From Roseateles sp. YR242 (GTDB lineage: Bacteria; Pseudomonadota; Gammaproteobacteria; Burkholderiales; Burkholderiaceae_C): DNA of 64,000 nucleotides. Below the pieces are notes generated by a model that was not told the origin of the DNA, searched no databases, and saw only the letters and a list, made by a program, of their open reading frames with translations. Positions 41,063 through 49,991 of this stretch are shown here, piece after piece. The position numbers and the translations under genes were made by a program. The first letter of the stretch is position 1. The number at the start of each line of letters is the position of its first letter. The stretch covers positions 332,491-396,490 of the forward strand of contig NZ_FOAV01000004.1 in NCBI RefSeq assembly GCF_900109745.1, given 5' to 3'.

Positions 41063-42748
41063 ATGTTGAAGCAACCGCACCTCAAGTACCGAGCCTTTGC
41101 CCCCATCGCCCTGCCGGACCGTCGCTGGCCCAGCGTGCAGATCACGCGGGCGCCGCTATGGCTCAGTACCGATCTGCGGGACGGCAACCAGGCACTCATC
41201 GAGCCCATGGACCCGGAGCGCAAGCTGCGGATGTTCCAGATGCTGGTCCGCATCGGTTTCAAGGAGATCGAGGTCGGCTTCCCGTCCGCCTCGCAGACCG
41301 ATTTCGATTTCGTCCGCCTGCTGATCGAGCAAGGGCACATCCCCGACGACGTCACCATCCAGGTGCTCACGCAGGCGCGCCAACCGTTGATCGAGCGCAC
41401 CTTCGAATCGCTCAAGGGTGCCAAGCGCGCCGTGGTCCACCTCTACAACGCGGTGGCCCCGGTCATGCGCCGCGTGGTGCTGGGCATGGACGAAGACCAG
41501 ATCGTGGATCTGGCCGTCACCCATACCCGCATGATCCGCGAGCTGGTGGCGGCGCAGCCCGAGACCGAGTTCGGTTATGAATACTCGCCGGAGATGTTCT
41601 CCAACACTGAGCTGGCCTTCTCCAAGCGGGTGGTGGACGCGGTGACCGAGGCCTGGGGCGCCACACCCGAGCGCAAGGTCATCATCAACCTGCCGACCAC
41701 CGTCGAGAACGCCACGCCCAACTGCTTCGCCGACATGATCGAGTGGATGGTCCGCAACATCGAGCGTCGCGACAGCGTCATTCTGTCGGTCCACCCCCAC
41801 AACGACCGCGGCACCGGCACCGCCGCTGCCGAACTGGCGCTGATGGCGGGGGCGGACCGGGTGGAAGGCTGCCTGTTCGGCAACGGCGAGCGCACCGGCA
41901 ATCTGGACCTGGTCAATGTGGCGCTCAATCTGTACACGCAGGGCGTGCACCCCAACCTGGACTTCTCGGACATCGACGAGATCCGCCGCTGCGTCGAGCA
42001 CTGCAATCAGTTGCCGGTGCATCCCCGCCATCCGTATGTGGGCGAGCTGGTCTACACCTCGTTCTCCGGTTCGCACCAGGACGCCATCAAGAAGGCCTTC
42101 TCGGCGCGCAAGGATGGCGACATCTGGGAAATTCCCTACCTGCCGGTGGACCCCAAGGACCTGGGTCGCAGCTACGAGGCCGTGATCCGCGTCAACAGCC
42201 AGTCCGGCAAGGGCGGCATCTCCTACCTGTTGGAGACGGAGTACGGCATCGAGTTGCCGCGCCGGCTGCAGATCGAGTTCAGCCAGACCGTGCAGCAGGT
42301 GATGGACACCAATGGCAAGGAACTTGGCGCCGCCGATCTCTGGCAGATCTTCGACCGTGAATATGGTGTCAAGCAGGCCCCCGCGCTGCATCCGCAGATC
42401 GGCACCACCGAAGACGGCCAGACCACCGTGACCGCGCAAGCCGACCTGTGCGTGCGCATGGTCAAGGTGGATGGCCAGGGCAAGGGCCCGATCGACGCCT
42501 TTGTCGAAGGCCTGAACAAGGTGCTGCAGACCCAGGTGCGGGTGCTGGACTACCATGAGCATGCCTTGGGCAGTGGCGCCGATGCACAGGCCGTCGCCTA
42601 TCTGGAGCTGCGCGTGGGTGAAGCCACCCTGTTCGGCGTGGGCATGGACAGCAACATTGCCTCGGCCTCGCTCAAGGCCATCGTCTCTGGCCTGCGCCGG
42701 GCGGCGCAGCGGGGCGTGCTGAAGCTGGTGTGCCTGCAGGCCGCCTGA
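41063..42748 (+). CDS. leuA: 2-isopropylmalate synthase, long type
   Basis: The product has 561 residues. HMGL-like TIM barrel: [16 protein letters not shown] with the metal-binding Asp, the [18 protein letters not shown] metal site, and [23 protein letters not shown]. The C-terminal regulatory LeuA domain has [16 protein letters not shown] and [16 protein letters not shown]. It condenses 2-ketoisovalerate with acetyl-CoA, the committed step to leucine, and is normally feedback inhibited by leucine. It follows the leader attenuator directly. The 46 bases before the second synthase gene suggest co-transcription. Confidence 0.96.
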   Translation: MLKQPHLKYRAFAPIALPDRRWPSVQITRAPLWLSTDLRDGNQALIEPMDPERKLRMFQMLVRIGFKEIEVGFPSASQTDFDFVRLLIEQGHIPDDVTIQVLTQARQPLIERTFESLKGAKRAVVHLYNAVAPVMRRVVLGMDEDQIVDLAVTHTRMIRELVAAQPETEFGYEYSPEMFSNTELAFSKRVVDAVTEAWGATPERKVIINLPTTVENATPNCFADMIEWMVRNIERRDSVILSVHPHNDRGTGTAAAELALMAGADRVEGCLFGNGERTGNLDLVNVALNLYTQGVHPNLDFSDIDEIRRCVEHCNQLPVHPRHPYVGELVYTSFSGSHQDAIKKAFSARKDGDIWEIPYLPVDPKDLGRSYEAVIRVNSQSGKGGISYLLETEYGIELPRRLQIEFSQTVQQVMDTNGKELGAADLWQIFDREYGVKQAPALHPQIGTTEDGQTTVTAQADLCVRMVKVDGQGKGPIDAFVEGLNKVLQTQVRVLDYHEHALGSGADAQAVAYLELRVGEATLFGVGMDSNIASASLKAIVSGLRRAAQRGVLKLVCLQAA

Positions 42749-42794
42749 GTCGCCGCCCCCGAGACGCCCGCCACCCATTGAAGGAAGCCCGACC

Positions 42795-44339
42795 ATGTCC
42801 CAACCGCAATTGATCATCTTCGACACGACCCTGCGCGACGGTGAACAATCGCCTGGAGCGTCCATGACCAAGGACGAAAAGCTGCGTATCGCGCGGCAAC
42901 TCGAGCGATTGAAGGTGGATGTGATCGAGGCAGGCTTCGCGGCCTCCAGCCAGGGGGACTTCGAGGCGGTCAAGGCGATTGCCGAGACCATCCGGGACAG
43001 CACCGTCTGCTCCCTGGCCCGTGCCAACGACCGCGACATCGCCCGCGCGGCCGAGGCGCTCAAAGGGGCGGCCCGTTCCCGTATCCACACCTTCATTGCC
43101 ACCAGCGAACTCCATATGGAGAAGAAGCTGCGCATGACGCGAGAGCAGGTGCTGGAACAGGCCATCCAGTCGGTGCGCTTCGCCCGCAATCTCACCGACG
43201 ACATCGAGTTCTCCCCGGAGGACGGCTACCGCTCCGACCCCGAGTTCCTCGCCCGCGTGGTGGAGGCGGTCATCCGCGAGGGTGCCCGCACCATCAACAT
43301 CCCGGATACCGTGGGCTACGCCATTCCGGAGCTCTACGGCACCTTCATCAAGACCCTGCGCGAGCGCGTGCCCAATTCGGACCAGGCGATCTGGAGCGTG
43401 CACTGCCACAACGACCTGGGCATGGCGGTGGCCAACTCCCTGGCCGGCGTGAAGATCGGTGGTGCCCGCCAGGTGGAGTGCACCATCAATGGCCTGGGTG
43501 AACGGGCCGGCAACTGCTCCCTGGAAGAGGTGGTGATGGCGGTGAAGACCCGCCGCGATTACTTCGGCCTGGAGGTGCGGGTGGACCCCTCCCAGATCGT
43601 GCCGGCTTCCCGGATGGTGTCCCAGACCACCGGTTTCGTGGTGCAGCCCAACAAGGCGGTGGTGGGAGCCAATGCCTTTGCCCACGCCTCCGGCATCCAC
43701 CAGGACGGCGTGCTCAAGGCGCGCGACACCTACGAAATCATGCGGGCCGAGGACGTGGGCTGGGCGGCCAACAAGATCGTGCTGGGCAAGCTCTCCGGCC
43801 GCAACGCCTTCAAGCAGCGGCTGCAGGAGTTGGGCGTCCAGCTGGGCTCGGAGGCCGAGGTCAACACCGCCTTCCAGCGCTTCAAGGACCTGGCCGACCG
43901 CAAGGCCGAGATCTTTGACGAGGACATCATTGCCCTGGTCATGGACGAATCAGCCGCCCACGTGCAGGAGCATTACCGCCTGGTCGCCCTGGCGCAGCGC
44001 TCCGAGACCGGTGAACGGCCCCGGGCGCAGGTGGTGTTTGCCGCTGGCGAGGCCGAAGTGCGCACCGAAGGCGAGGGCAACGGTCCGGTGGACGCTGTTC
44101 TCAAGGCGATCGAGAGCAAAGTGCAAAGTGGTGCCGAATTACTGCTGTATTCGGTGAACGCCATCACCAGCGGCAGTACAGAATCCCAGGGTGAAGTCAC
44201 GGTGCGGTTGCAGCACGCTGGGCGAGTGGTGAACGGGGTCGGGGCAGACCCCGATATCGTCGTCGCCTCCGCCAAAGCATATTTGAGCGCGTTGAACAAG
44301 CTGCAAAGCAGGACGGAACGGGTCGCGGCCCAAGGCTGA
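42795..44339 (+). CDS. leuA: 2-isopropylmalate synthase, short type (second leuA)
   Basis: The product has 514 residues, the E. coli-type branch. [60 protein letters not shown] and [12 protein letters not shown] are diagnostic of LeuA. The C-terminal regulatory domain (about 400-510) has VSGGT-like [14 protein letters not shown] and [16 protein letters not shown]. It is a divergent paralogue of the preceding gene, not a recent duplication, as the two differ widely in sequence and length. Homocitrate or citramalate synthase is a less likely alternative. Confidence 0.92.
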   Translation: MSQPQLIIFDTTLRDGEQSPGASMTKDEKLRIARQLERLKVDVIEAGFAASSQGDFEAVKAIAETIRDSTVCSLARANDRDIARAAEALKGAARSRIHTFIATSELHMEKKLRMTREQVLEQAIQSVRFARNLTDDIEFSPEDGYRSDPEFLARVVEAVIREGARTINIPDTVGYAIPELYGTFIKTLRERVPNSDQAIWSVHCHNDLGMAVANSLAGVKIGGARQVECTINGLGERAGNCSLEEVVMAVKTRRDYFGLEVRVDPSQIVPASRMVSQTTGFVVQPNKAVVGANAFAHASGIHQDGVLKARDTYEIMRAEDVGWAANKIVLGKLSGRNAFKQRLQELGVQLGSEAEVNTAFQRFKDLADRKAEIFDEDIIALVMDESAAHVQEHYRLVALAQRSETGERPRAQVVFAAGEAEVRTEGEGNGPVDAVLKAIESKVQSGAELLLYSVNAITSGSTESQGEVTVRLQHAGRVVNGVGADPDIVVASAKAYLSALNKLQSRTERVAAQG

Positions 44340-44441
44340 ACGAGCAAACAATCTTCACTTTAAAAGCGTGAAGTAAGTCCTTGATCTTGCCGGTTTTTCT
44401 GCGATCCTCTAAACTCAGGCCCGACTGATCTGGGGACCGGA

Positions 44442-45548
44442 TTGAAGACCATTGCGACATTGCTGTCTGGTGCCGCGCTGAGCGGGGCGTTACTGCTGGC
44501 GGGCGCCTGCGTCAGCCTGCTGCCGGTCCAGTCGGCGCAGGCGGCCACGCCTGCCGCCAACAAAGCCAAGACCAACACCAAGGCCACTGCCGTGCGCAAG
44601 GCCAAGCCTGCGCCGCGTTCGCCGCGCAAGGTGGCCGCACGTGCCGCTGCGCGTGAGGTGGCTGTGGTGCCCGCCAAAGCCTCCTTCGGCCAGATGTATG
44701 GCCTGCACGACACGGAAGATCCGCTGGACCTGAAGTCCAGTGTGGCGCTGGTGCTGGACCAGGACACCAACGAGGTCCTGTTCTCCAAAAACCCGCAAGC
44801 CGTGCTGCCCATTGCCTCCATCACCAAGCTGATGACGGCACTGCTGGTCGTGGAGGCCAAGCAGTCCCTGGACGAGAAAATCACCATCACGGATGAGGAC
44901 AAGGACACCGAGAAGTTCACCGGTTCCCGCCTCACCGTCGGCACCACGCTCACGCGCGGTGAATTGCTGCACCTGGCGTTGATGTCCTCCGAAAACCGTG
45001 CTGCGCACGCACTCGGGCGCAACTATCCGGGTGGCCTGGAAACCTTCGTCGCGGCCATGAACACCAAGGCTCAACTGCTGGGCATGGCGGACACCCACTA
45101 TGTGGAGCCCACCGGGCTTTCCAGCCGCAACCAGTCCAGCGCCCGCGACCTGGCGGTGCTGGTGAAGACGGCACATCAGTTCGAGCTGATCCGCGAGCTG
45201 TCCACCTCGCCGGAATACACCGTAGCCCTGGGCCGCCGGCAGGTGCGCTTCGGCACGACCAATGGCCTGGTGCGCAAGGCAGACTGGGACATCGGCCTGC
45301 AAAAGACGGGTTTCATCAACGAAGCCGGCCAGTGCCTGGTCATGCAGGCGCAGATGGCCGGCCGCAAGCTGATCATGGTGTTCCTGGATTCGGCAGGCAA
45401 GTATTCGCGTATTGGCGATGCTGAGCGGGTGCGCAAGTGGCTGATGGGCGCGAGCTCCCCGATCGGCGGCCCGGCCGCCGCGGTGACCGCCACCGCTGCG
45501 ACTGCCGCCACGGCAACGACCGTGGCCATCACGCCCACCGTCAAGTAA
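44442..45548 (+). CDS. pbpG: D-alanyl-D-alanine endopeptidase (PBP7/8 type)
   Basis: The product has 368 residues from TTG at 44442. Signal peptide ending near AQAA, then a basic Ala/Lys/Pro segment. The serine peptidase S11 motifs are intact: SxxK (SITK), SxN (SEN in SSENRAA) and KTG (QKTGFINEAG). It cuts D-Ala-DAP cross-links of peptidoglycan in the periplasm. A C-terminal Ala/Thr-rich tail (TATAATAATATTVAI) is unusual for the family. Confidence 0.92.
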   Translation: MKTIATLLSGAALSGALLLAGACVSLLPVQSAQAATPAANKAKTNTKATAVRKAKPAPRSPRKVAARAAAREVAVVPAKASFGQMYGLHDTEDPLDLKSSVALVLDQDTNEVLFSKNPQAVLPIASITKLMTALLVVEAKQSLDEKITITDEDKDTEKFTGSRLTVGTTLTRGELLHLALMSSENRAAHALGRNYPGGLETFVAAMNTKAQLLGMADTHYVEPTGLSSRNQSSARDLAVLVKTAHQFELIRELSTSPEYTVALGRRQVRFGTTNGLVRKADWDIGLQKTGFINEAGQCLVMQAQMAGRKLIMVFLDSAGKYSRIGDAERVRKWLMGASSPIGGPAAAVTATAATAATATTVAITPTVK

Positions 45549-45580
45549 TGCCAGGCCACCGGGACTGCCCGGTTTCCAGC

Positions 45581-45604
45581 AAAGCGGGCTGCGGCCCGCT
45601 TTTT
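45581..45604 (+). terminator. Terminator after pbpG
   Basis: AAAGCGGGC-TGCG-GCCCGCTTT is followed by a T run. Confidence 0.88.
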
Positions 45605-45678
45605 CGTTGGTGCCGCTGCAGATCCGCCAGGCCCGCTGCCCATTCAACCGGATTCAATCGGATTCAACAGGAGCCACT

Positions 45679-45903
45679 GTGAAAACCATCGACGAAATGC
45701 TGAGCCTGGACCTGCTGACCCCGGAGCAGCATCAACAGATCGGGAGCTGGATTGCCGAGGCGGACTCGCCGGAGGCCATCCTGCAGATGCCGACCGAGCT
45801 GTGGCAGGCGGTGGAGCGTGCTAGCGAGATCATGGGTGTGGATGCGGACCTGACGCGGCCGCCGTCGCTGGACGCGGGTGGCGTGGTGGTGGCTGCCGAC
45901 TGA
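45679..45903 (+). CDS. Small hypothetical protein
   Basis: The product has 74 residues from GTG at 45679, with AGGAG 5 bases before it. It is acidic and helical: KTIDEMLSLDLLTPEQHQQIGSWIAEADSPEAILQMPTELWQAVERASEIM. The family is not recognised by me. It has the look of small proteins next to peptidoglycan genes in Burkholderiales. The stop is 4 bases from the stop of the convergent IclR gene. Start and function are uncertain. Confidence 0.7.
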   Translation: MKTIDEMLSLDLLTPEQHQQIGSWIAEADSPEAILQMPTELWQAVERASEIMGVDADLTRPPSLDAGGVVVAAD

Positions 45904-45907
45904 GCGA

Positions 45908-46684
45908 TCAGCCGCGATAACCCAGCGCGGCGGAAATCCGCGTCGCGGTTTCCTTCAGCCGGGGCATCCAGCTTTCTTCCAGCCGGTCGGCCGGCGCGGA
46001 GATCGACAGGCCGGCGACCAGCTTGCCCTGGTCGTCATAGATGCCTGCGGCCATGCAGCGCACACCCAGCTCCAGCTCTTCATCGTCCCGCGCCACGCCG
46101 CGCTGGCGAACCAGCGCCATCTCGCGTTCCAGCAGCGCCACGTCAGTCAGGCTGTTGCGGGTGTGGCCCGAGAGGCCGGTGCGGGTGGCGTAGGCGCGAA
46201 CCCGCTGCGGGTCGTCACTGGCCAGGAAGAGCTTGCCGACGGAGGTGAGGTGCAGCGGGGCCCGGCCGCCCACGGCACGGACCACCTGCATGCCGGAGCG
46301 CTCGCTGTAGGTGCGCTCGATGTAGACGATCTCGTCGCCCTGGCGTACCGAGAGGTTGACCGGCTGGTGCGTGAGCTTGTGCAGCTCCCGCATGGGGCCG
46401 ATGGCGGCCTCGCGCACGTCCAGCCGCGCCTTCACCAGGTTGCCCAATTCCAGCAGACGCATGCCCAGCCGGTAGCTGCCCGCTTCAGGCCGGTCCACGA
46501 AACGCCCCAGGGTCAGGTCGTTCAGGATGCGGTGCGCCGTGGAAGGGTGCAGGCCGGTGGTCTCACTGATGATCTTCAGCGATACGGGATCCTGATGCTG
46601 TGCAAGCACGTCCAGCAGGGAGAACATCCGCTCCAGCACCTGGATGGCGGGGGTCTGCAGCTCCTTGGATTTCATGAGGGCCAT
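45908..46684 (-). CDS. IclR-family transcriptional regulator
   Basis: The product has 258 residues. The N-terminal winged helix is TPAIQVLERMFSLLDVLAQHQDPVSLKIISETTGLHPSTAHRILNDL, and the C-terminal effector domain is GDEIVYIERTYSERSGMQVVRAVGGRAPLHLTSVGKLFLA. Such regulators respond to small carboxylates or aromatics. The target is unknown. It is 69 bases downstream of the hpnE stop and on the same strand. M at 46675 is an alternative start. Confidence 0.92.
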   Translation of the reverse strand: MALMKSKELQTPAIQVLERMFSLLDVLAQHQDPVSLKIISETTGLHPSTAHRILNDLTLGRFVDRPEAGSYRLGMRLLELGNLVKARLDVREAAIGPMRELHKLTHQPVNLSVRQGDEIVYIERTYSERSGMQVVRAVGGRAPLHLTSVGKLFLASDDPQRVRAYATRTGLSGHTRNSLTDVALLEREMALVRQRGVARDDEELELGVRCMAAGIYDDQGKLVAGLSISAPADRLEESWMPRLKETATRISAALGYRG

Positions 46685-46753
46685 TGTGAAGGATTTCCCT
46701 CTGGTTGCGCATGGCGAAACCTAGTCGAGTCTCTCCAGCGTCGCATCCACCCA

Positions 46754-48052
46754 TCAGTGCCCGGTGGCGGGGCTGTTGTGCCGCATGACGGAATGGGCCG
46801 CTGCCAGACCGCTGCGCACCGCACCTTCCAGGGTGGCGGGATAGGGGCCCGCCAGGTAATCCCCCGCCGCCACCAGGCCGGGAAGCAGGGCGGCTGATGG
46901 ACGCAACAGGCCGGGTGTGCAGGCGAAGGTGGCGCGCTTCTCGCTCAGCACACGGTGGATGCGTGGGGGTGTGCGCCAGGGCAGCGTCTGGATGGCCTGG
47001 GCCAATGTCGCTTCGGCGGTGGCGTCCAGCCCTCGTTCTACCCACGGGGCTGCGCCACTGATCACGAAGCTGAACAAGCCCGGCCGCTGGGCCAATTGCC
47101 CCAGGTCGAACGCGAATTGGGCGGGGGCCTCTGCCGTCTCGCGCAGCGCCACCATGGGGGCGGGCAGGGCGGAGCCCTCGCTTTCCAGATAGACGGTGAT
47201 GATGGGCTGGAACTCGAAGGCGGCGGTCTGGGTGCTCCAGGCGGGCGCCAGGTCTCGCGTCAACCGGGCGGCTTCTACGGACGTGGTGGCCAGCACCACG
47301 GCGTCGCCTGTCCAGGCGTCGTCGCCGGCTTCGATCTGCCAGCGGTCACCGGCCTGACGCAGCGCCTGGACCCGCGCCGTGCGGATCTGCGCGCCGTGCC
47401 GCAGCAGGGCCGCACGTGCGGGTTCGGGCAGCAGGGCGCTCAGGCCGGCCCGGGGCAGCAGCAGATCGGCGCTGCCCGGGCCACTGAACAGGGCGTCCTT
47501 GAGTACACGCAGGAAGACCTGCGCACTGGCCTGCGGAGCCGGGGTGTTGAGGGCCGCCACGCACAGTGGCTCGATCAGGTCGCGCCGGATGGCGTCCGGC
47601 AGGTCACCGCACAACGCGGCCACACTGAGCGAGGGTCGGCAGCGAAAACCTGTCGCCATCCAGCGGCTGCTGACCATCAGGAAGCGTAACCGGTCCGGCC
47701 AGGACCAGGCGCTGCAGCCCAGCACGCCGCGCGTGAAGGCGAGCCACGGCGGGCCACCGGGCAGGGTGAGGGTGTCCCGGTCGGGATAACGCAGCCGCAG
47801 CGGGGTGCGCAGCAAGGCCTGCACAGGGTCCACGCCCACGCGGCGCATCAGCGCCAGGCAACTGGTGTAGGCCCCGATCAGGATGTGCTGGCCGTTGTCC
47901 AGCGCCTCGGGCCCGTCACCCAGGCTGCGGGCGCGGCCGCCCAGGCGTGGGGCCATGTCGAACAGGGTGACCTGCGCGCCCAGCGCCGCCGCTTCCAGCG
48001 CGGCGGCCAGTCCGGACCAGCCGCCACCGACGACGGCCACCTGGCGGGTCAT
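46754..48052 (-). CDS. hpnE: Hydroxysqualene dehydroxylase
   Basis: The product has 432 residues from the ATG at 48052, which overlaps the hpnD stop as ATGA. It has an FAD Rossmann motif VAVVGGGWSGLAAALEAAALGAQVTLFDMAPRLGGRA and an amine-oxidase-like C-terminus (GLVAAGDYLAGPYPATLEGAVRSGLAAA). It reduces hydroxysqualene to squalene in the HpnCDE route that replaces eukaryotic-type squalene synthase. Confidence 0.92.
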   Translation of the reverse strand: MTRQVAVVGGGWSGLAAALEAAALGAQVTLFDMAPRLGGRARSLGDGPEALDNGQHILIGAYTSCLALMRRVGVDPVQALLRTPLRLRYPDRDTLTLPGGPPWLAFTRGVLGCSAWSWPDRLRFLMVSSRWMATGFRCRPSLSVAALCGDLPDAIRRDLIEPLCVAALNTPAPQASAQVFLRVLKDALFSGPGSADLLLPRAGLSALLPEPARAALLRHGAQIRTARVQALRQAGDRWQIEAGDDAWTGDAVVLATTSVEAARLTRDLAPAWSTQTAAFEFQPIITVYLESEGSALPAPMVALRETAEAPAQFAFDLGQLAQRPGLFSFVISGAAPWVERGLDATAEATLAQAIQTLPWRTPPRIHRVLSEKRATFACTPGLLRPSAALLPGLVAAGDYLAGPYPATLEGAVRSGLAAAHSVMRHNSPATGH

Positions 48053-48918
48053 CGACCGCGCCAGTTGGTCCGCATCGCGATCCACAGCTTGCGCACCGGC
48101 GTGAGCGAGATGCGCTGGTGCAGCACCTGGAACTGCTCGGCCTCGATCTCACGCAGCAGCGTGCGGTAGATATTGGCCATCATGATGCCCGGCTTCTGGG
48201 CCTTGCGGTCTTCCTCGGCCAGCAGGGAGAAGGCTTCGTCATACAACGCATGGGCGCGATCGGCCTGGAACTTCATCAAGGCGGTAAAGCGCTCGCTGTA
48301 GCCCCACGGGGCATCGCGCTTGAGGATCTCATGGGCCTTGACGTCGAACTGCTGCAGTTCCGCCACCGGCAGGTAGATGCGGCCCCGCCGGGCGTCATCA
48401 CCGACGTCACGGATGATGTTGGTGAGCTGCATCGCCAGCCCGAGCTTGTGGGCATAGCCGATGGTGCTGGGCGCCTGCCGGCCAAAGATGCCGGAGGCCA
48501 CCTCACCCACCACGCCTGCCACCAGGTGGCAATAACGTTGCAGGCCGGGGAAGTCCAGGTAGCGGGTCTGGTCCAGGTCCATCTGGCAGCCGTCGATGAC
48601 GGCCAGGCAGTGTTCGGCGCGGATGTCGTAGTTGGCGCAATGCGGCATCAGGGCCTTCATGGCCGGATGCTGCGGCTGGCCAGCGAAGGCGCCCATGACT
48701 TCCTTGCGCCACCAGGCCAACTTGGTGGCGGCCACGCCAGGGTCGGAGACCTCGTCCACCACGTCGTCCACCTCGCGGCAGAAGGCGTAGAACGCCGTGA
48801 TGGCCGCGCGGCGCGGCGGGGGCAGGAAGAGGAAGGCGTAATAGAAGCTGGAGCCACTCTGGGCAGCCTTCTGCTGCACGTACTGTTCGGGTGTGGAGGG
48901 AAGGGTGGGCGCGGTCAT
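48049..48918 (-). CDS. hpnD: Presqualene diphosphate synthase
   Basis: The product has 289 residues from the ATG at 48918, overlapping the hpnC stop by 4 bases. The prenyl-diphosphate synthase-like fold has Asp-rich motifs FYAFCREVDDVVDEV and IIRDVGDDARRGRIYLP. It joins two farnesyl diphosphates into presqualene diphosphate. The upstream open frame is not used because of the overlap and the conserved MTAPTLPSTPEQYV start. Confidence 0.93.
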   Translation of the reverse strand: MTAPTLPSTPEQYVQQKAAQSGSSFYYAFLFLPPPRRAAITAFYAFCREVDDVVDEVSDPGVAATKLAWWRKEVMGAFAGQPQHPAMKALMPHCANYDIRAEHCLAVIDGCQMDLDQTRYLDFPGLQRYCHLVAGVVGEVASGIFGRQAPSTIGYAHKLGLAMQLTNIIRDVGDDARRGRIYLPVAELQQFDVKAHEILKRDAPWGYSERFTALMKFQADRAHALYDEAFSLLAEEDRKAQKPGIMMANIYRTLLREIEAEQFQVLHQRISLTPVRKLWIAMRTNWRGR

Positions 48919-49793
48919 GGCGTCGTCTCCGGCTGCCCCTGGCCTGCGCGCGGCGCTCGGGCCCGCATCGTCAGGGCGCGCCACAGCAGCGCGGGCGCGT
49001 CGGTGGCGCGCAGGCGGGGCCGTTGCAGGAGGGCAGCGAAGTGCATGGCGTCAAGTTTGTGAAGAATTCGCAGGCCGCCTTGTACCACCAAGCGCAGCTC
49101 CCAGCCGGCCCGGCCGGGAAGTTGATGCACCAGCGGTGCGCCCTCCAGCATCAGCGCCTGCGCCCAGCCGCAGAGATCCTTGATGAGCGCGCGGGCGGAC
49201 GGGCTGTCTTGCAGATCCAACAGTTGCTGTCCCTGGAGGCCATGACGCCGCAGGTCGGTCTCGGGGGCATACACGCGGCCTCGAGGGCCATCGATGGTGA
49301 AGTCCTGCCAGAAGTTGATGAGCTGCAAGGCGGTGCAGATGGCGTCCGACCGAGCCAGGGCCGCCGCGTCATCGACCTGGTAGAGATGCAGCAGGAGGCG
49401 GCCGACCGGATTGGCCGAGCGGCGGCAATAGTCCAGCAGTTCCGGCCGGTCGGCATAACGTTGCTGGACCACGTCCTGGGCGAAGGCGTCGAGGAGATCC
49501 TCCAGCAATGACGGGGGCAGGCGGTGGCTGCGCAGCACACGCGCCAGCGGATCAAACACGGGCCGCGCCCAGCGCGGGGAGGGCGAGCCGCCAGCCACCA
49601 CGGCGCGCAGGTCGTCCCGGTAGGCGGCCAGGTCCGCCAGCCGCTGTGCCGCGCTGACATCGCCCTCATCAGCCAGGTCATCGGCCGTCCGTGCGAAATG
49701 GTAGATGGCGGTAATGGCCGGCCGCAGCGCGGGCGGGCACAACCAGGAGGCCACCGGAAAGTTTTCGTAGTGCTCTATGCTCACGGCCGGCAT
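48915..49793 (-). CDS. hpnC: Squalene synthase HpnC
   Basis: The product has 292 residues from the ATG at 49793 (AVSIEHYENFPVASWLCPPALRPAITAIYHFARTADDLADE). The Asp motifs are RTADDLADEGD and INFWQDFTIDGPRGRVYAPE. It converts presqualene diphosphate to hydroxysqualene. It is first in a tightly overlapped hpnC-hpnD-hpnE operon. A squalene-hopene cyclase is not in the window, so whether hopanoids, squalene itself or a carotenoid is the product is open. Confidence 0.92.
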   Translation of the reverse strand: MPAVSIEHYENFPVASWLCPPALRPAITAIYHFARTADDLADEGDVSAAQRLADLAAYRDDLRAVVAGGSPSPRWARPVFDPLARVLRSHRLPPSLLEDLLDAFAQDVVQQRYADRPELLDYCRRSANPVGRLLLHLYQVDDAAALARSDAICTALQLINFWQDFTIDGPRGRVYAPETDLRRHGLQGQQLLDLQDSPSARALIKDLCGWAQALMLEGAPLVHQLPGRAGWELRLVVQGGLRILHKLDAMHFAALLQRPRLRATDAPALLWRALTMRARAPRAGQGQPETTP

Positions 49794-49889
49794 TGTCCGC
49801 GCTTCGCGAGGGCTTGCCGATGAAGATGCCCTCGCTTCAGGCAACCTCTGGTGATACAGAGGCCCCCTCCAGCAGCACCGGTGTGGCGT

Positions 49890-49936
49890 TTGACACTTGG
49901 GTACCCTCTGAATACATTACTGACCGCTCAGTCAGT
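49890..49936 (+). promoter_or_regulatory. Promoter and palindromic operator of the RND efflux genes
   Basis: -35 TTGACA (49890-49895), 17-bp spacer, -10 TACATT (49913-49918), directly followed by the perfect inverted repeat ACTGAC-N6-GTCAGT (49919-49936). The palindrome resembles TetR-family operators of RND pumps. No TetR gene is adjacent. Confidence 0.65.
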
Positions 49937-49991
49937 TACTGGATTTGGCGGCTCGCACAGGGCCGCCTTCGCCTTCACGTCGAGGTGCTTC

